From contig QYRS01000011.1 in assembly GCA_006503535.1 (NCBI GenBank), positions 1,798,001-1,862,000 on the forward strand: 64,000 bases of DNA, read 5' to 3'. Below are positions 24,113 to 36,300 of this stretch, one piece after another. A program made the position numbers and the translations under genes. The notes under the pieces are model-generated. The model saw only the letters and a list, made by a program, of their open reading frames with translations. It was not told the origin of the DNA and did no database searches. The number at the start of each line of letters is the position of its first letter. Position 1 is the first letter of the stretch. This DNA is from Arthrinium phaeospermum (taxonomy: Eukaryota > Ascomycota > Sordariomycetes > Amphisphaeriales > Apiosporaceae).

Positions 24113-24167
24113 GCGTGGGGATTAGGGTTTCTTCTTTTTTTTAGTAGGATGGATATGATACCAAATT

Positions 24168-26523
24168 TCACACAATTCGCTTCACACATCCGCCGACGAG
24201 TCCATATTGCAATCCTGGAAAAAGTGTCAGCAAGCGGTCAATGCATCGAGTCCGGATATCCCATACCAGTAGGTCAAAGTCGAATCCAAAAAGCCCAAGG
24301 GCGTCCGTCCAATCGGAGCTGGGCTCCTCTGACCACGCCAGGTCGAGCTCTGTGGTCGGCTGCGAAACGTCAGGGGCTGCCAAGCGAAGCATCTCGGAAC
24401 AATCTTTGAGGCAGCGCGTCAGCTGCGACATGGATGCCGGCAGTGGGTTCGAGGAACCGATCTCCAGCTCCTCGATGTGGACCATAGCGGCCGAAAGCAG
24501 CAGGTACCGCTTGCAACTGGGCTGGCCCAGCGCGACGATCTGGCGCAGCTGGCCGAGAGTGTGCCTGAGGGTACCGAGTAGGGGCTGCCGGCCAATTCGG
24601 GCCATTTGGACAAGAGGGTCGGCGGCAACAGAGTCGGTGTTGGTGGATCCGTCGTTGGGCATCCGCAGGTCTCTCTCCTCCTCGAGCTGGGTGATGACCT
24701 CGAGGGCAAGATGGACAATCACGTCCTGGCTTAATGGTCCCTTGAACAGCCCGCTGCCACGAATGGCCATAAGGCAGAATTCGTCTGTAACCGTGTGGGG
24801 GAGGTTGAGTTCAACTGAATGCGATGCAATGATCTGGCAGCACTCGAGGCATGTCTTCCGCGCAAGATGGTAACGGGGTTCCTTGGCGGCCTGGAGCGCG
24901 TATGGCCGATGCAGAAACAAGATGTACCGTCGTAGGTAGCTATCTAGAAACTTGCGATGGAACTCGTCGGCTTCCTTGTGGCTGGATGTCCTTGAATGGT
25001 AAAACGATGCAACATCGCGACAATGCAATGTCAGTTCTTTCCCCAGCGCAATAGTCTCCTCGTATGAAGGCGGTCTCTGAACGCTATTCATCTTGCGAAC
25101 GATGTATAAGCGACGTGCAAGCGACTTCTGTAGTAGTATCTGGACGGACGAGTCGGTTAGTTCCCCGACAGGATAAGCTTTGGGCAAGTCCATAGAGTCC
25201 GGCCCGAGCTCGTCATCGTTCAGGTTCGAAGGTGGCCCGCAGTTGTAGTCGTCCGGCGTGATCAGAAGCGGGAGGCTAGTGTCCAAGGAAGCCATAGTGG
25301 TGAGCTCAAGGACCGTGTACCAGATCCGGCGCCGCAGCTCCCGGTCCAAGGGCCCATACGCCGAGAAGCCGTCCGGGTCGAGGTGCAGCCCTAACGACAT
25401 GGACAGCTTCATCAGCGACTCGGTCGATATCGACGAGGCACCGCCCAAAGAACTGGCCTGTCGAAGAAGGATGGCCAAGCAGAAAGCCTGCACGCCATCG
25501 AGGCACCGTGCCGTTTTCTCCAGCGGGCCCATGAGCCACCACTGCACCGCATACAGCCAGCTCTTGGCAAGACCACGAATGCGCCCCGACTCTGCCAGGT
25601 CTCGGTGGATGACTGCACCGAGGCCAAGAACCATGGAGAGCTTGAGTACGAAAGTGGTGTTGGACCTGGTGCTCCCCGTCCAGTGGTTCTCATACTCCCT
25701 CTCAAATGACGGTCTGTGCAAGACTCGGAATAGGGGCTCGAAGAAACGCCAGTAGTTGGATACCAACTGATCGCAGGTCGCCTTGGGCGGCAGAGTCCGG
25801 GCCAGGTCGGGTAGTGGATCGTGTAGCTCCAAAGGGCGATAGAGCTTCAGGGAGCTCCGTCGCGAAGCTACCTCCTTGGTCAGACCCGCCATCCCTTCTT
25901 GGAGGCCGTTAAGAGCATCTGGGCCGAGGAACTGCAGCTTCTCTACGAGGTTAAACTGCCAAACCCTTAGCATATCGATATCAACCCAGAATATAACTGC
26001 AGCTACTTACGTGTGCTAGCGCATGCACCCAGTGAGACCGACCAAACAAGCGAGTCTTATCCGACTCTAGCGTTCCGACACGCACGTGTGGCCGCGGAAA
26101 CAAGTCGGTAGGCTTATTGTTCTTGACCGGGTCTGCTGCTTCGGGTGGCTGATAGGCCGTCGTGCGAAACCGCTCTCTTCCGCCTTTCATGGCGTCGAGA
26201 ATAGATCCCGTGTCCTGCTGAGTCTCCGGTTTGCTCGCAGGCTGGGCCGACAGCTGAGGAGCTTCAAACGAAGCAGCTCTCTTGGTCTCCGGGGAGTAGG
26301 AGCATTGCAGTGCCCCCCTCGAGCGTTTGCATGGTCGACATGGCAGCCCCCGATCACATCGAAGCTTCCTCTTCCTACATTGTTCGCAGCTCTCTATAGT
26401 CTACCGGGTCAGTATCAGCCTGGAGTCAAAGAGGGTAAGAATAAGAGGCAGCGTACTGGGTGAGCGGCGGCGGGCTCTGCGTGCAGACGTTTCCACAGTC
26501 TCCGGAGTCTCGGGGTCGGTCAT
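24168..26523 (-). CDS. Zn(II)2Cys6 transcription factor with fungal-specific domain
   Basis: Minus-strand exons 26523-26457, 26393-26011 and 25955-24168 give 745 aa. Introns (63 and 55 nt) have GTACGC and GTAAGT donors and join in frame. The zinc cluster starts at residue 25: CEQCRKRKLRCDRGLPCRPC plus a sixth Cys eight residues on. The middle-homology domain is clear: LVSNYWRFFEPLFRVLHRPS, then RIWYTVLELTTMASLDTSLP and RRYILFLHRPYA. Such proteins bind CGG-containing sites as dimers in the nucleus. The target pathway is unknown; the neighbouring secreted glycoside hydrolase is divergent, about 0.95 kb away, and could be a target, but that is only a guess. Confidence 0.92.
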
Positions 26524-26642
26524 CGTGCCTCGAATTCTAGATAGCAACTAGAAATCTCCAAGTATGTAGTAATAAAGAAGAAAAGATGGATAAATCCGCA
26601 ACATGCCGGAGGATTGAAGGTGGTCTTGCAAATGCCGAGAAA

Positions 26643-26715
26643 AGCTCGGGGTCTTGGAAGTCTTACCTCGGGTTTAGCAGGTCTAAGTTCGACCCCGAGG
26701 TTTGGGGGCCGAGCT
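26643..26715. promoter_or_regulatory. CGG-containing inverted repeats upstream of the Zn2Cys6 gene
   Basis: About 120-190 bp upstream of the start codon lie nested inverted repeats: CTCGGGGTC (26645-26653) with GACCCCGAG (26691-26699); ACCTCGGG (26665-26672) with CCCGAGGT (26694-26701); and AGCTCGG (26643-26649) with CCGAGCT (26709-26715). CGG/CCG triplets in inverted arrangement are the usual sites of Zn2Cys6 dimers, so autoregulation is a reasonable inference. Confidence 0.45.
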
Positions 26716-27478
26716 AGGATCCCCCACTAGCATTAGTGAAGCGCAACCCCCAAACTGTTTGCAATTGTACATTTGGTGACCAGTTCGACAAGACTGGATG
26801 CTGAGCTTGTCGTCCACTCCCTCCACTCCCAACCACATATTCAAGCCTGCGGACTATTGTAATTCGCTTTCGTTTTATTCATCGCACCGTACGATTTGTT
26901 TTACTCTGTTCGGCCGGCGTGCTATGACAGTGAAATGAAAATACTACTTGCAGGTACTCAGCTAGGCCCAAGAATCGAGAGTGAGAGGGCACAAAGCGTC
27001 GCCATATTGCAACCAAAGACCACAGTAGCAACTCGTATCATTTGATCGAACGCCTGTACTCATCCAGGGGAATTTGGTTTCTTCGGTCACTAGGTGATCC
27101 TACCATCAGCTGATCAACGGAAGCAAGCATCTCATGAGCAGCCCACCCTCGAGTAATGAGCCGCCGCTCCGGTGGGGAATGAATCTACCTCGATGCCGTC
27201 CGGAGTCAGTGAATCCCGCCAATCCTACGCCTCCGCACGCCGGGTGCCAATGCCTTATGTTACATCGGATCGTACCCCGCGACGGCTGTTTTCTACATGT
27301 TACCCTTCGGCATAGATGAGTCCTAATAGAACCCCCTCTTATAGCTGCGTCTAGAAATGCACCAGGCCAGTATACGGGTTGTATAAGAAGGCATAAGCGA
27401 GATGATCGGTTAGGGCGGCCGGCCACCAAGGTACTGATCATCACGCCTCCAAACACTGGTATGGGAATCACAATCAAT
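26716..27478. other. Intergenic region between the regulator and the hydrolase
   Basis: Shared upstream region of the divergent Zn2Cys6 regulator and glycoside hydrolase. No gene seen; frames within 27100-27620 are shadows or run into the hydrolase. Confidence 0.4.
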
Positions 27479-29187
27479 ATGCATCTCGTTCTCCCATTGA
27501 CGACGCTGGCCGCATGCGCCATCGCTGGAAGCGTGCTCCCTCGGGACTCCACCACGGCCATCGTTGATCTCGCTGTCGCAAGAGGCACTCCGCAGCACTG
27601 GGCCTCCGGTTTCATCTACGGCATCCCTGACAATGAGAACCAAATCGCCCAGCACTGGTACTTGGCCCTCTCCCAGCCACATATCTGATAATGTCAACTA
27701 AGAGCATTGCACTAGGTACGAAGACATCGGCTTCCGCTGGGGCCGCACCGGCGGCGCGCAGTACGGCGCCCCGAAAAGGGGGTGGAACTGGGGCCAGGCC
27801 GAGTACCAGGGCCGACTGCAATCGACGCTGTCCAACTACCGCAGCATGCGCAAGGTCGGGGCCGAGTGCATCATCTATCCGCACGACATCTGGGGCACCG
27901 ACTCGCTGAACTCCACGAGCTACTGGCCGGGCGACAACGGGAACTGGCAGCCCTACGAGACGTTTGTCAAGGCCTTGATGGACGACCTCGCGTCGAACAA
28001 TGCCATCGAGGGCCTGGTCTGGGACATTTGGTGAGTGAGAGCCGGCAGGAGATTGGAATACCAGCTGACATTCATCATAGGAATGAGCCCGATGTTGAGT
28101 GAGCACCCAGACTGCCCTCTTTGACTGTATACCACTAACGTGCCCAAGCATTTTCTGGAAGCGCGACACGCAGCGATGGACTGAACTCTATGTCCGAACC
28201 CATAAGATCATCCGGTGAGTGTTACCCTGAAGCTACCCTAGGTTCAAGGTAGCTTGCCTATATCAACGCATGCCGGTGCTACGAGGCGGCGGCAGCAGCG
28301 GGCGCAACACCACGCCAGACTCAATCACCGCCAATTTCTCAGCGTCAAGTCACTAACAGCCTATCAGTGCCGACTCCCGCTTCAACAACGTGCCCATCAC
28401 CGGCCCAAGCCTTGCCTGGCGACCCATGAGCAGCAACAAGTGGTGGACCGCGTGGCTGCAAGCCATCGCCGACGCCGGGACGGTGCCAGACCAGTACTCG
28501 TACCACCTCGAGGGCGACCTCAACGCCCAGGACAACGACCCGCAGTACACCAACCAATCGCTCGGCGCGCTACTCGAACAATATAACCTGCCCGAGCGCC
28601 AGGTCAGCATCAACGAGTACGCCGCCTTCAACGAGATGGTGCCCTCGGGGTACGCGTGGTGGATCGCCCGGCTCGAGCGCTTCGACTGGATCGGCCTGCT
28701 GGGCAACTGGCAGGGCGGCACGACGCTGCACGACCTGTTCGCCAACCTGCTGACCAAGTCCCGGAACCCGCGCGACTACGCCGCCGCCGACTACGCCGCC
28801 GCGCCCGGCTACCACGTCTACCGCTACTACGCGCGCAACATGACGGGGGTGCGGGTCGGCACCGCGGGCTCCGAGGACGGGCGGTTCGACGTCTACGCCA
28901 CGCTGGGCGGGGACCGCGTGCGCTTGCTGGCGGGGCCCAAGGTCCGCGCCGGGCGGTGGGCGGTGCAGGTTCAGGGGCTCGCGACCGCCGGCTACACCGG
29001 CGCGTCCGGGTCGGTCGATATCGAGGCTTGGGAGTTTCAGGGGTCGAATGCGTTTGCGGTCACGGGGCCGCCTGTCTATAAGGGGAGCAAGACGTATCAG
29101 TACTCGTCTGGGTCGGTGACTATTCCTGTGTCTCAGGGGAATAACTACACGGCTCATGCTTTTGAGTTTGCTGTGAAGAAGGGCTAG
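27479..29187 (+). CDS. Secreted glycoside hydrolase, GH39-like
   Basis: Five exons: 27479-27657, 27716-28030, 28081-28098, 28149-28214 and 28368-29187, giving 465 aa (an upstream ATG at 27461 would add six residues). All introns are GT-AG and the total is in frame. A signal peptide (MHLVLPLTTLAACAIAGS) is followed by a barrel-like domain with YEDIGFRWGRTGG, the acid/base motif DIWNEPDVD and a likely nucleophile in VSINEYAAF. Two Glu residues in this arrangement fit a retaining clan GH-A enzyme; similarity is closest to GH39-type xylosidase-like proteins, but the substrate is not determinable. A C-terminal beta-sandwich-like region follows. The protein is probably exported and acts on plant or fungal polysaccharide. 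Confidence 0.8.
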
Positions 29188-29359
29188 ATGATAATATGTC
29201 ATGTTGGTATGATACTTGAGTCCCGAACAGACGTAGTTGCTCAAGCTATACACCACTTGGGGGAAAACCCAACACCCTTTTCTCAGCTTTAATCCATGGT
29301 CTTATTTGCCTTGCAGTCTTCTCCCACAATTCCCTTGCCCTCAACTAATACGGTCCACT

Positions 29360-30316
29360 CTATTCCAACCTGGTGCTAGTTGGAGTTAACTTGGCTGCGA
29401 GATAGCGGCTGTTCTTGACCTGCTGATTGTTCGTGGCGTTTTTGATCCAACAATTGCCAAAATAGTGGTCCACGGCATATGAGACATCTACATGACGACA
29501 TAGCGTTGGTCGAACGTCAGCCGATATCATCACGACGAGGTTACCTGAGAGCAGGGCCACTCACCGGCGATGAAGACGGCCGCTATGCACTCCGTCACGC
29601 CCCGCGCGTGGTTGTACGCCGCGCACGCCTTAATGCAGTCGACCTCGCTGTACGACGTGAGCGCCAGGATGTCCTGGGCCGGGTCGGGCCAGTCCGTGCC
29701 GCACGACGGCGTGAAGGTCGCGGTCGCGGTCCCGACGTCGACGGGGTACGGCTTGTAGCCCGGGTACTTGTTGCAGTCGAGGTCGACCGCGACGCCCGCG
29801 GTGGGGATGCTGAAGTACGACGAGGTGGAGGGGGAGGCGGTGGGGGAACAGGCGGCGAAGGCTTGGCTGATTGGGAGGGTAACGGTCAGTCTTGGCAATC
29901 CAGATAGCTAGCGCTTCCCCTTCTGTCTTGGAATTCGTCTCTTTTGCTTCAGACAAAGGCGGTCATATCACCTACCGTGCGGCCAAAGACCCGCTCACGG
30001 CACCGCCAACTGCCGCGCCGATGACGATGAAGCCCAGAACCAGGGAGAGTATGAACGTCGACCTTTTGATCCCGCATATCCTCTTCTGCCTCTTCTGCGG
30101 TGGTAAACAACGAGTGGCGCCAACTTGCGAGGCCGAGGACAGTGTCGAGTAGTCGGCACGGTGAATAGGCTCTGATTGTCCATCGTGGTATGCCCAACTG
30201 CTTGACCCCCCTGGCAACCGGTGGTTAGGAAGGTAGTGGTTTTCGCGAAGATGCAACGCCTCGGGCGGCTGAGACTCGGGTTTGGGGAGCGGCTCTGGTG
30301 CTTCGTTTCCGTGCAT
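29360..30316 (-). CDS. Single-pass membrane protein with Cys-containing ectodomain
   Basis: Minus-strand exons 30316-29976, 29866-29565 and 29487-29360 give 256 aa. Introns (109 and 77 nt) have GTAGGT and GTGAGT donors with CTGAC branch sites. The N-terminal half is polar and Pro/His-rich; a basic stop-transfer segment (RQKRICGIKRS) precedes one membrane helix (TFILSLVLGFIVIGAAVGGA). After it comes a Ser/Thr-rich linker and a domain with DLDCNKYPGY, FTPSCGTDWP, VDCIKACAAYNHA and NCWIKNAT. The spaced cysteines resemble apple/PAN-type or related small extracellular folds in fungal type II membrane proteins. Function unknown; a surface-sensing or wall role is only inference. Confidence 0.78.
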
Positions 30317-33300
30317 GACTCCGGCGGGGTTTTGGAGAAGAGAGACCTCGACTGAGACAGGGGCTTCGACGAAAGCGGAAAGTTGGGGACAAGAAGACGG
30401 TGAGCTTTTACGAAGGAGTCAGGGAACATTGCAGGACGGACCAGGATCATGCAGAGACACAGAGTAAGGCAACTGGGTATGACGGCCGATCCTAGCTCCG
30501 GGGTTCCATAGTCATTCAAGAGACTGCAGTAGGCCAAGAGCTCTGTACCTTTAAAGATGCCGTAGGACCGTTCCTGATAGTCGCGATCTAAAAGGCGGCC
30601 ACTCGCTTATGAGCTACTACCTTGCGCCGCCAATAAAATCAGTCATCCGCAAGTACCTATGTTGTACAAGCACGACTGTATCAGTCGGCAGTGATCTCGC
30701 GTCGCACTGCAAGCGAGTTTTCCTCGACCTGACTTTGGCTGTAGCACCGGCAAGCATCTGCCTTGGGGCCACAACCCGGGACTTGCCTCGGACTTTTCTC
30801 CTTCTTCCGATATCCGATTAAGCCTGGGTTGGAGTCTAGTTACGCGGGAGAGTCCCAACGACGGGGTAATTCACAGATATCGTGCCTTAGAAGGTTGTCC
30901 CAACCCACCCAATATTTGTACGTGGGATTAAGGGGTATGCCGAGTGACCGGCGTAATCAATACTAGAAGTCGTAGTTAGCTAATCCAACAATGGTGACCA
31001 ATACTTAAAGGGGAATAAATTTGTGTGGTCCTTAGTTGGCTCCACCACCGCATTTATATCAAGAGCTTCTAATCGAGGCTCTCAAATTCGAATACCTATA
31101 ACTTCCTCTAAGCCCCATTGCTCCATGGGGATAATGACAAAAAGGAGTAGCAGAGGCCACCACCAGACGAGACAGGCACTGACTGTATAGATAGCATCAG
31201 GGCATTCATTCGGATCAAATTCGAACGTCAATCTAGCCCGGCGTGTTGCCTGGGTTGCTTCCCTGGCTGCTAGACACGTCTCAATCATGACGGCCAATTC
31301 CCTGAAGCATATGACTTGCTGGCTTGTCGTTATATCTGTATACTGACAGATAGTTCTAGTATCTCATTGGATGGCCAGAGACCTAGCCTGTTTAACAATT
31401 ACGGTAGATTAGATATTGCTTATAAAGCGGCCCAAAAGGATCGTTTGTTTTCTTTCGAATAAACTAGGTATCGTCCTACGGGATCCATTCACATACCATA
31501 AACACTGCCTATGTCAGACCTAGAACATAAACATCCCCTTTCTACCAGAAGCGAGTATAGTGCCTCTACACTCGGCGAGCTTTCTATCCTGGCGGCAACT
31601 ACATCTTGCATAGCCTGAACAGCTTTCTAGGCCGCCTCCCCAGACGTTTCTGCCAGGAGACGAGTAAGCTATAGCCCAGAGAGACTTGACGTTACTGCCC
31701 ATGCTGCGCAAGAGGGAGGCTACAAGGACTGTTTGCTGAGGGAACACCAATGGAGGCATGTGGTACCTATGTTATCCTCAGGAATTGATGCAGGTTGGGT
31801 ATGTCATTTCCTAACCCCGACGAATGCCGAATATATCACCAGGGGGAAGCTCCCGCTCCGCGTGCTATAATACACGGGATGTCTTTTGAGGAATCGGTAT
31901 CGCTGTCTGTAAGTTGCCATAATCCCAGTAAACTGAGGCCGTATCATCACCGCCTTTTTCGATTATTATGTCGTCGCCGGCGATCTGTTACCGGCGATCC
32001 CGATGCTAAGCGTTTCATCGCCAAGCCGCCATCGTAAACTGAGGTCATGTAACCGCATATCCGCTTTATCTTGCTATCACTACAGATCTTATAGTCACAT
32101 TGACCGCTCGTTACATCGTGGGGTCCTGAATCATGAGATTTCTGATCGCCCGGGGCAAAGCTTCCGGCTTAGTCATTATGACTTCACGCATGGCTTTTGC
32201 TCTTTTGAAGCCGCGGTGAGGCGCGCGGGTCTTCTCCAGTCGCCCGGTCACAAACCAATCCCTGCGGTCGCCGGTAACGTCTCCTGAAGAGCCAACGCAT
32301 TCGGCCCCGAGAGAGAGGAGACGCGTGCACGCATCCAGCAACAGGTTATGTAGGTAGTTACCATATGCCCGGCTCGAGTGGGTGTGGAAGGTCGAAGTCC
32401 GAAAAGTTGGCTGACCCGCCGGGGATTGCCAAGTTTCGTGTGCCTTGCAGCGTTGCACTTGGACCAGGAACCGAGGTGCAACGCGACGGGCTCGACAAGC
32501 CAGCAATGCAGGCACCTTCCCTTCCCAACCATCGTGGATCTTAGGTTAGTGTTAGTGGTGGTGATCGCGACGCGCTCTTGCATTGCAGCGGTGCACTTCT
32601 CCAGCTTCTTCCATAGACTATTCCATTGGCGCGCGTTAGTGAAACTTCGGCTACAGCTTGCGCAAAAAAGATAACGGGCGGTTTAGTTAGTGTGGGAGAG
32701 CAAGGAAGAACAACCCGTCTACATAATTCGGGTCGTCGAGGACGTCATCCCGCCCTTTAGTTTTTTCGGGTGGGTTTCCCTGTCGTCAATCGCGACCTTG
32801 TCTAGTGCCCTCTATAACGTCGCCGTGTTATTAACATTGCGCCATTCCGCCAGAGGTACTACAGCACAGTCTGCACAGTACCCGTTGAGTGGTGGGGAGT
32901 AGACCTCCGGTGGCAGTGGAGCAAGGCAGCAGAAGCGCGACCGATAAACAGGAATGAAATGGAAAGGGAGAGAGCGACGTGGGCGACCGGACGATGGAGT
33001 GGATAGAAAGAAGCGACTCGGGAGTGAAGGACGAGAAGACAAAGGGAAAAAACGAGAGACGGGATAGGTGGTAGGTTTCATTGCCTCCTCCCTGCCGTCG
33101 GATCGTATGATCCTGTGCTTGCCATATGTATGTAGCTGCATCGCTGCATAGCTGCATAGCTCTGAGGGCAGCACGTGGGAGAACCCCGGGCTGGCAAAAA
33201 GAGCGGCAGCCTCGCATTTCTCCTGCTTGCCATTCAAAAGGTTTTGTTGGAGAGAGAGAGATCTGACATGCCGACCATAGTTCGCAGTTCCAGACCACAG

Positions 33301-36300
33301 ATAATCCTCAGCCCGCGCGATTCTTGCATGGGACGTACGATGAGCGGACCATGATCAACGGTCCGTCTACTCAGATAAGCCAGGGCTCGAACGAGAAAGA
33401 GAGCGAGAGTGCGGGGCAGTAGCCCATGCCCCATGGCACGCACTTCCCTCACTAGAACGTGCAATCTCTCCGGTGCAACACTACACACACCCAACTGCCA
33501 CCATCGTGAAATAACATATCCCTCAAACGGCAGGTACCTTGGAGGGAAGAGGAGAAAAGCGTGCGGGGAAGGTGAGAGCCAAGAGGACTGATTGAGCAGT
33601 GTGCCCGGCTCTTGCTTTTGGCCGTTGCGACAAGGCTGCATGTAAGGTGCTGCTCTGCTTCTGCTTGGACCGGGGCTTGCAGTTCGCTCGCTGATCGCTA
33701 GGGCATGTAGCAGCCACTGCATCCAGCTTGCAGCAGCAGCAGCACCAGCAATACTACCTCAAACCTTGACCGCCTACCTACCTCCTACTCGCCGTCGCTC
33801 TCTGGCCCCCAGACAGCAAGCACATCACAGACAATCACCAACGGCATCTGACCATTCGGCACTTTGTCTGGTGCTGCATTGACGTGTCTGTTTCTTGCGA
33901 CTGACTTACCTGGTGGACGACGAGGTTAATTGAATGCATAGTGCCATGCAGCAACTTACTACCCGACCACTTCAGCGCTGATCTCTGGGCATCCGCGCGT
34001 GAGAGCAGGGGCGTTTCAAAAGGGAGATGATATGTGCAAGTCAAGTCAGTTTATGCGCGTAAGCCCAGCCATTCCGTCAGCCTCTGGTCTCTGGTCTGGC
34101 TCTGCTACTGCCGCTCCTGTTACTGCAGCACACGTACGATAAGAGCCATATCCCCGTCTCCGTGCCCGTCCCCCGTCCGTCGTAGAGATACATGCAAGTA
34201 CCTCCGTACGGGTCTTTGCACTAATAATACGTAGAAACCTGGCGGATGTGCTGGAATGGAATGGTTCAAGAGTGGATGTGCCAGTTCTGGCAGTTTTGCT
34301 GGGCCGCTTTTTGGGCGAAATAAGCTGTGGTCCGGCACCGCCTTGTTCGGCGGCGGGCGGGCACCCCATCCAGGAGGCATATGTGCCCCTCGATATAGTA
34401 GTACTGCTCCCCCCGTCATTTGAACCGCCCGTAACAAAAGTTTGGTAGCGGTTTGATTCGGGAAGCAAGCAAGTTCTTTGTTCAAGCCTCAGGTTTCGAA
34501 GTCTTGCCCATGACGCCAGTACGCCAGCTGCCGACTCTCCGACTCGAGAGAAAACAGGTTGGCAGTGTTCGTCTGTCGTGCATGACATGGGGTGAGACAA
34601 TGCGATCGCTCCTCAAATCAGTTCTGTGCCTTGTCTGGGACGACATTCGGTATTCCCACCTGGTAAACCGACCGGAAGCTCTGGAGGGAAGGATGGGTGG
34701 TGCAAGTCTTTCGATGCGATGGCATTGCGCATGAACGTCCTGCAATGTCTTTCCTTTGACCTTGCCAACATCAGTCGATAGTGAGTAAATCAGTGAGTAA
34801 TCATGATGATGATTTCCTCATGCAGTCGGCGAAAGCTGCTGACGGCCTGCGCTTATCTCAGTCCAACATGTTGTCCCGTTTCTGTGCCGGCGACTGACTG
34901 GCCGGCCGCACACGGCGAACAGAACATTCATGATGATATTTATTGACATCCACAAAAAACAGGTGTATATGTAGGGAGCCGCCCAGTCGCTGGACCAGGA
35001 TCCAGATACGGTAATGATTAGGCCACGAGGAGAGCTGAAAGATGGCCAACTCCAACCAGATACCGGCGGGCGGGTGGGCTTCCACAAACATTCTCCGCTT
35101 GGCTGCATTTTGCATGCATGCGGTGGTGCTGTATCTATCGCGACCAGCAGGGTTGGTTTACTGAGGCGGTCTCGACTCCGGAGCCCCAGAAACCCGCAGG
35201 CGCATCCGCTGCAAGTACTTGTGTCTAGTCCGCCCTAGGCAGGCACAGTATATCTATCTATCGTCCATCGCATCGCCGTTTGCAACCCGACTATCGAAGC
35301 TTCCTTGGTTTTCTCGGACGATCGCCGTTGGGTGTTCTATTCCCGTTCGTTCTGCCCGTTCTCCCTCCTCTCGGAATGGAATGAAGGTATTTATCAAAGT
35401 GGATAGGGACCTTAATTAAGGGCCAGGGGTAACATTGCACAATTGTTGTTGCTGGGCTGCTGCTGCGACTGCTGGGCGCGGGGTCCGCTCTTGGCCCGGG
35501 TGAATCTGGCCGTCCTCTGGCCTTTGCGCACCAGTCTCGACATCATCGCCTTAGCTCGTCGACCTGAAAAAAGAAACAGAATAGACTAGCAGGACGTCAC
35601 GACGTTTCATTCGGCCCCAGTCCAGCTAGTTGTCAGCTTTCCATGTCCGTCCTCCACATCAAGGGCTATGCATTGTTGGGAGACCGAAACGGAAACAGAC
35701 ACGGACAGGAGAGCCCTATGCAGTATTCGAAGTAAAGCCGCCCGCCGCCATGTTTCCTTTTTACTCGAGGGGGGGAACCGAACCGACCAATGCACGACCG
35801 AGTATCAAGTAAACATAAACAAAATCCACCGGGGGAGGTAGGTAATGGTGGTATCTTGGCCCAAACTGGCAAGCAGGTTGAGCTAGTAGCAACTGCATCG
35901 CCAGTCAGGGGACACCCGGCCGAGAAGTCACTATTGTTCACGCCAGCCGCCTGTTGATAAGAGACGCAAGTGTCGGCACGGGTTATGGGTGTTGGTCAAA
36001 TCGGGATTCCCATCTCGACCACATTCCCATAGCTGCAGCACAGCTTCTCGCGCGCTAGCTGGGGAGAGTGGAGGCCGTAGCGCTCAGCATAGCAGTAGCT
36101 CACACTCGAGGTAGTGCTCAAGTACTCCGTGTATCAGCGCCCGTCCACACACCCCTGTCGTTAAAGGCTATTCGCTTGGCCTAGGTTCATCACATCACCA
36201 CTTTGACGACCAGAAGGCCCGAGAAAAGACAGGTTAAAAAAAAGCTGTTATCGCCTTGTCGCCTCCTCCTTCTCCTCCCTGCTCCTCCACTCCCGCACAC

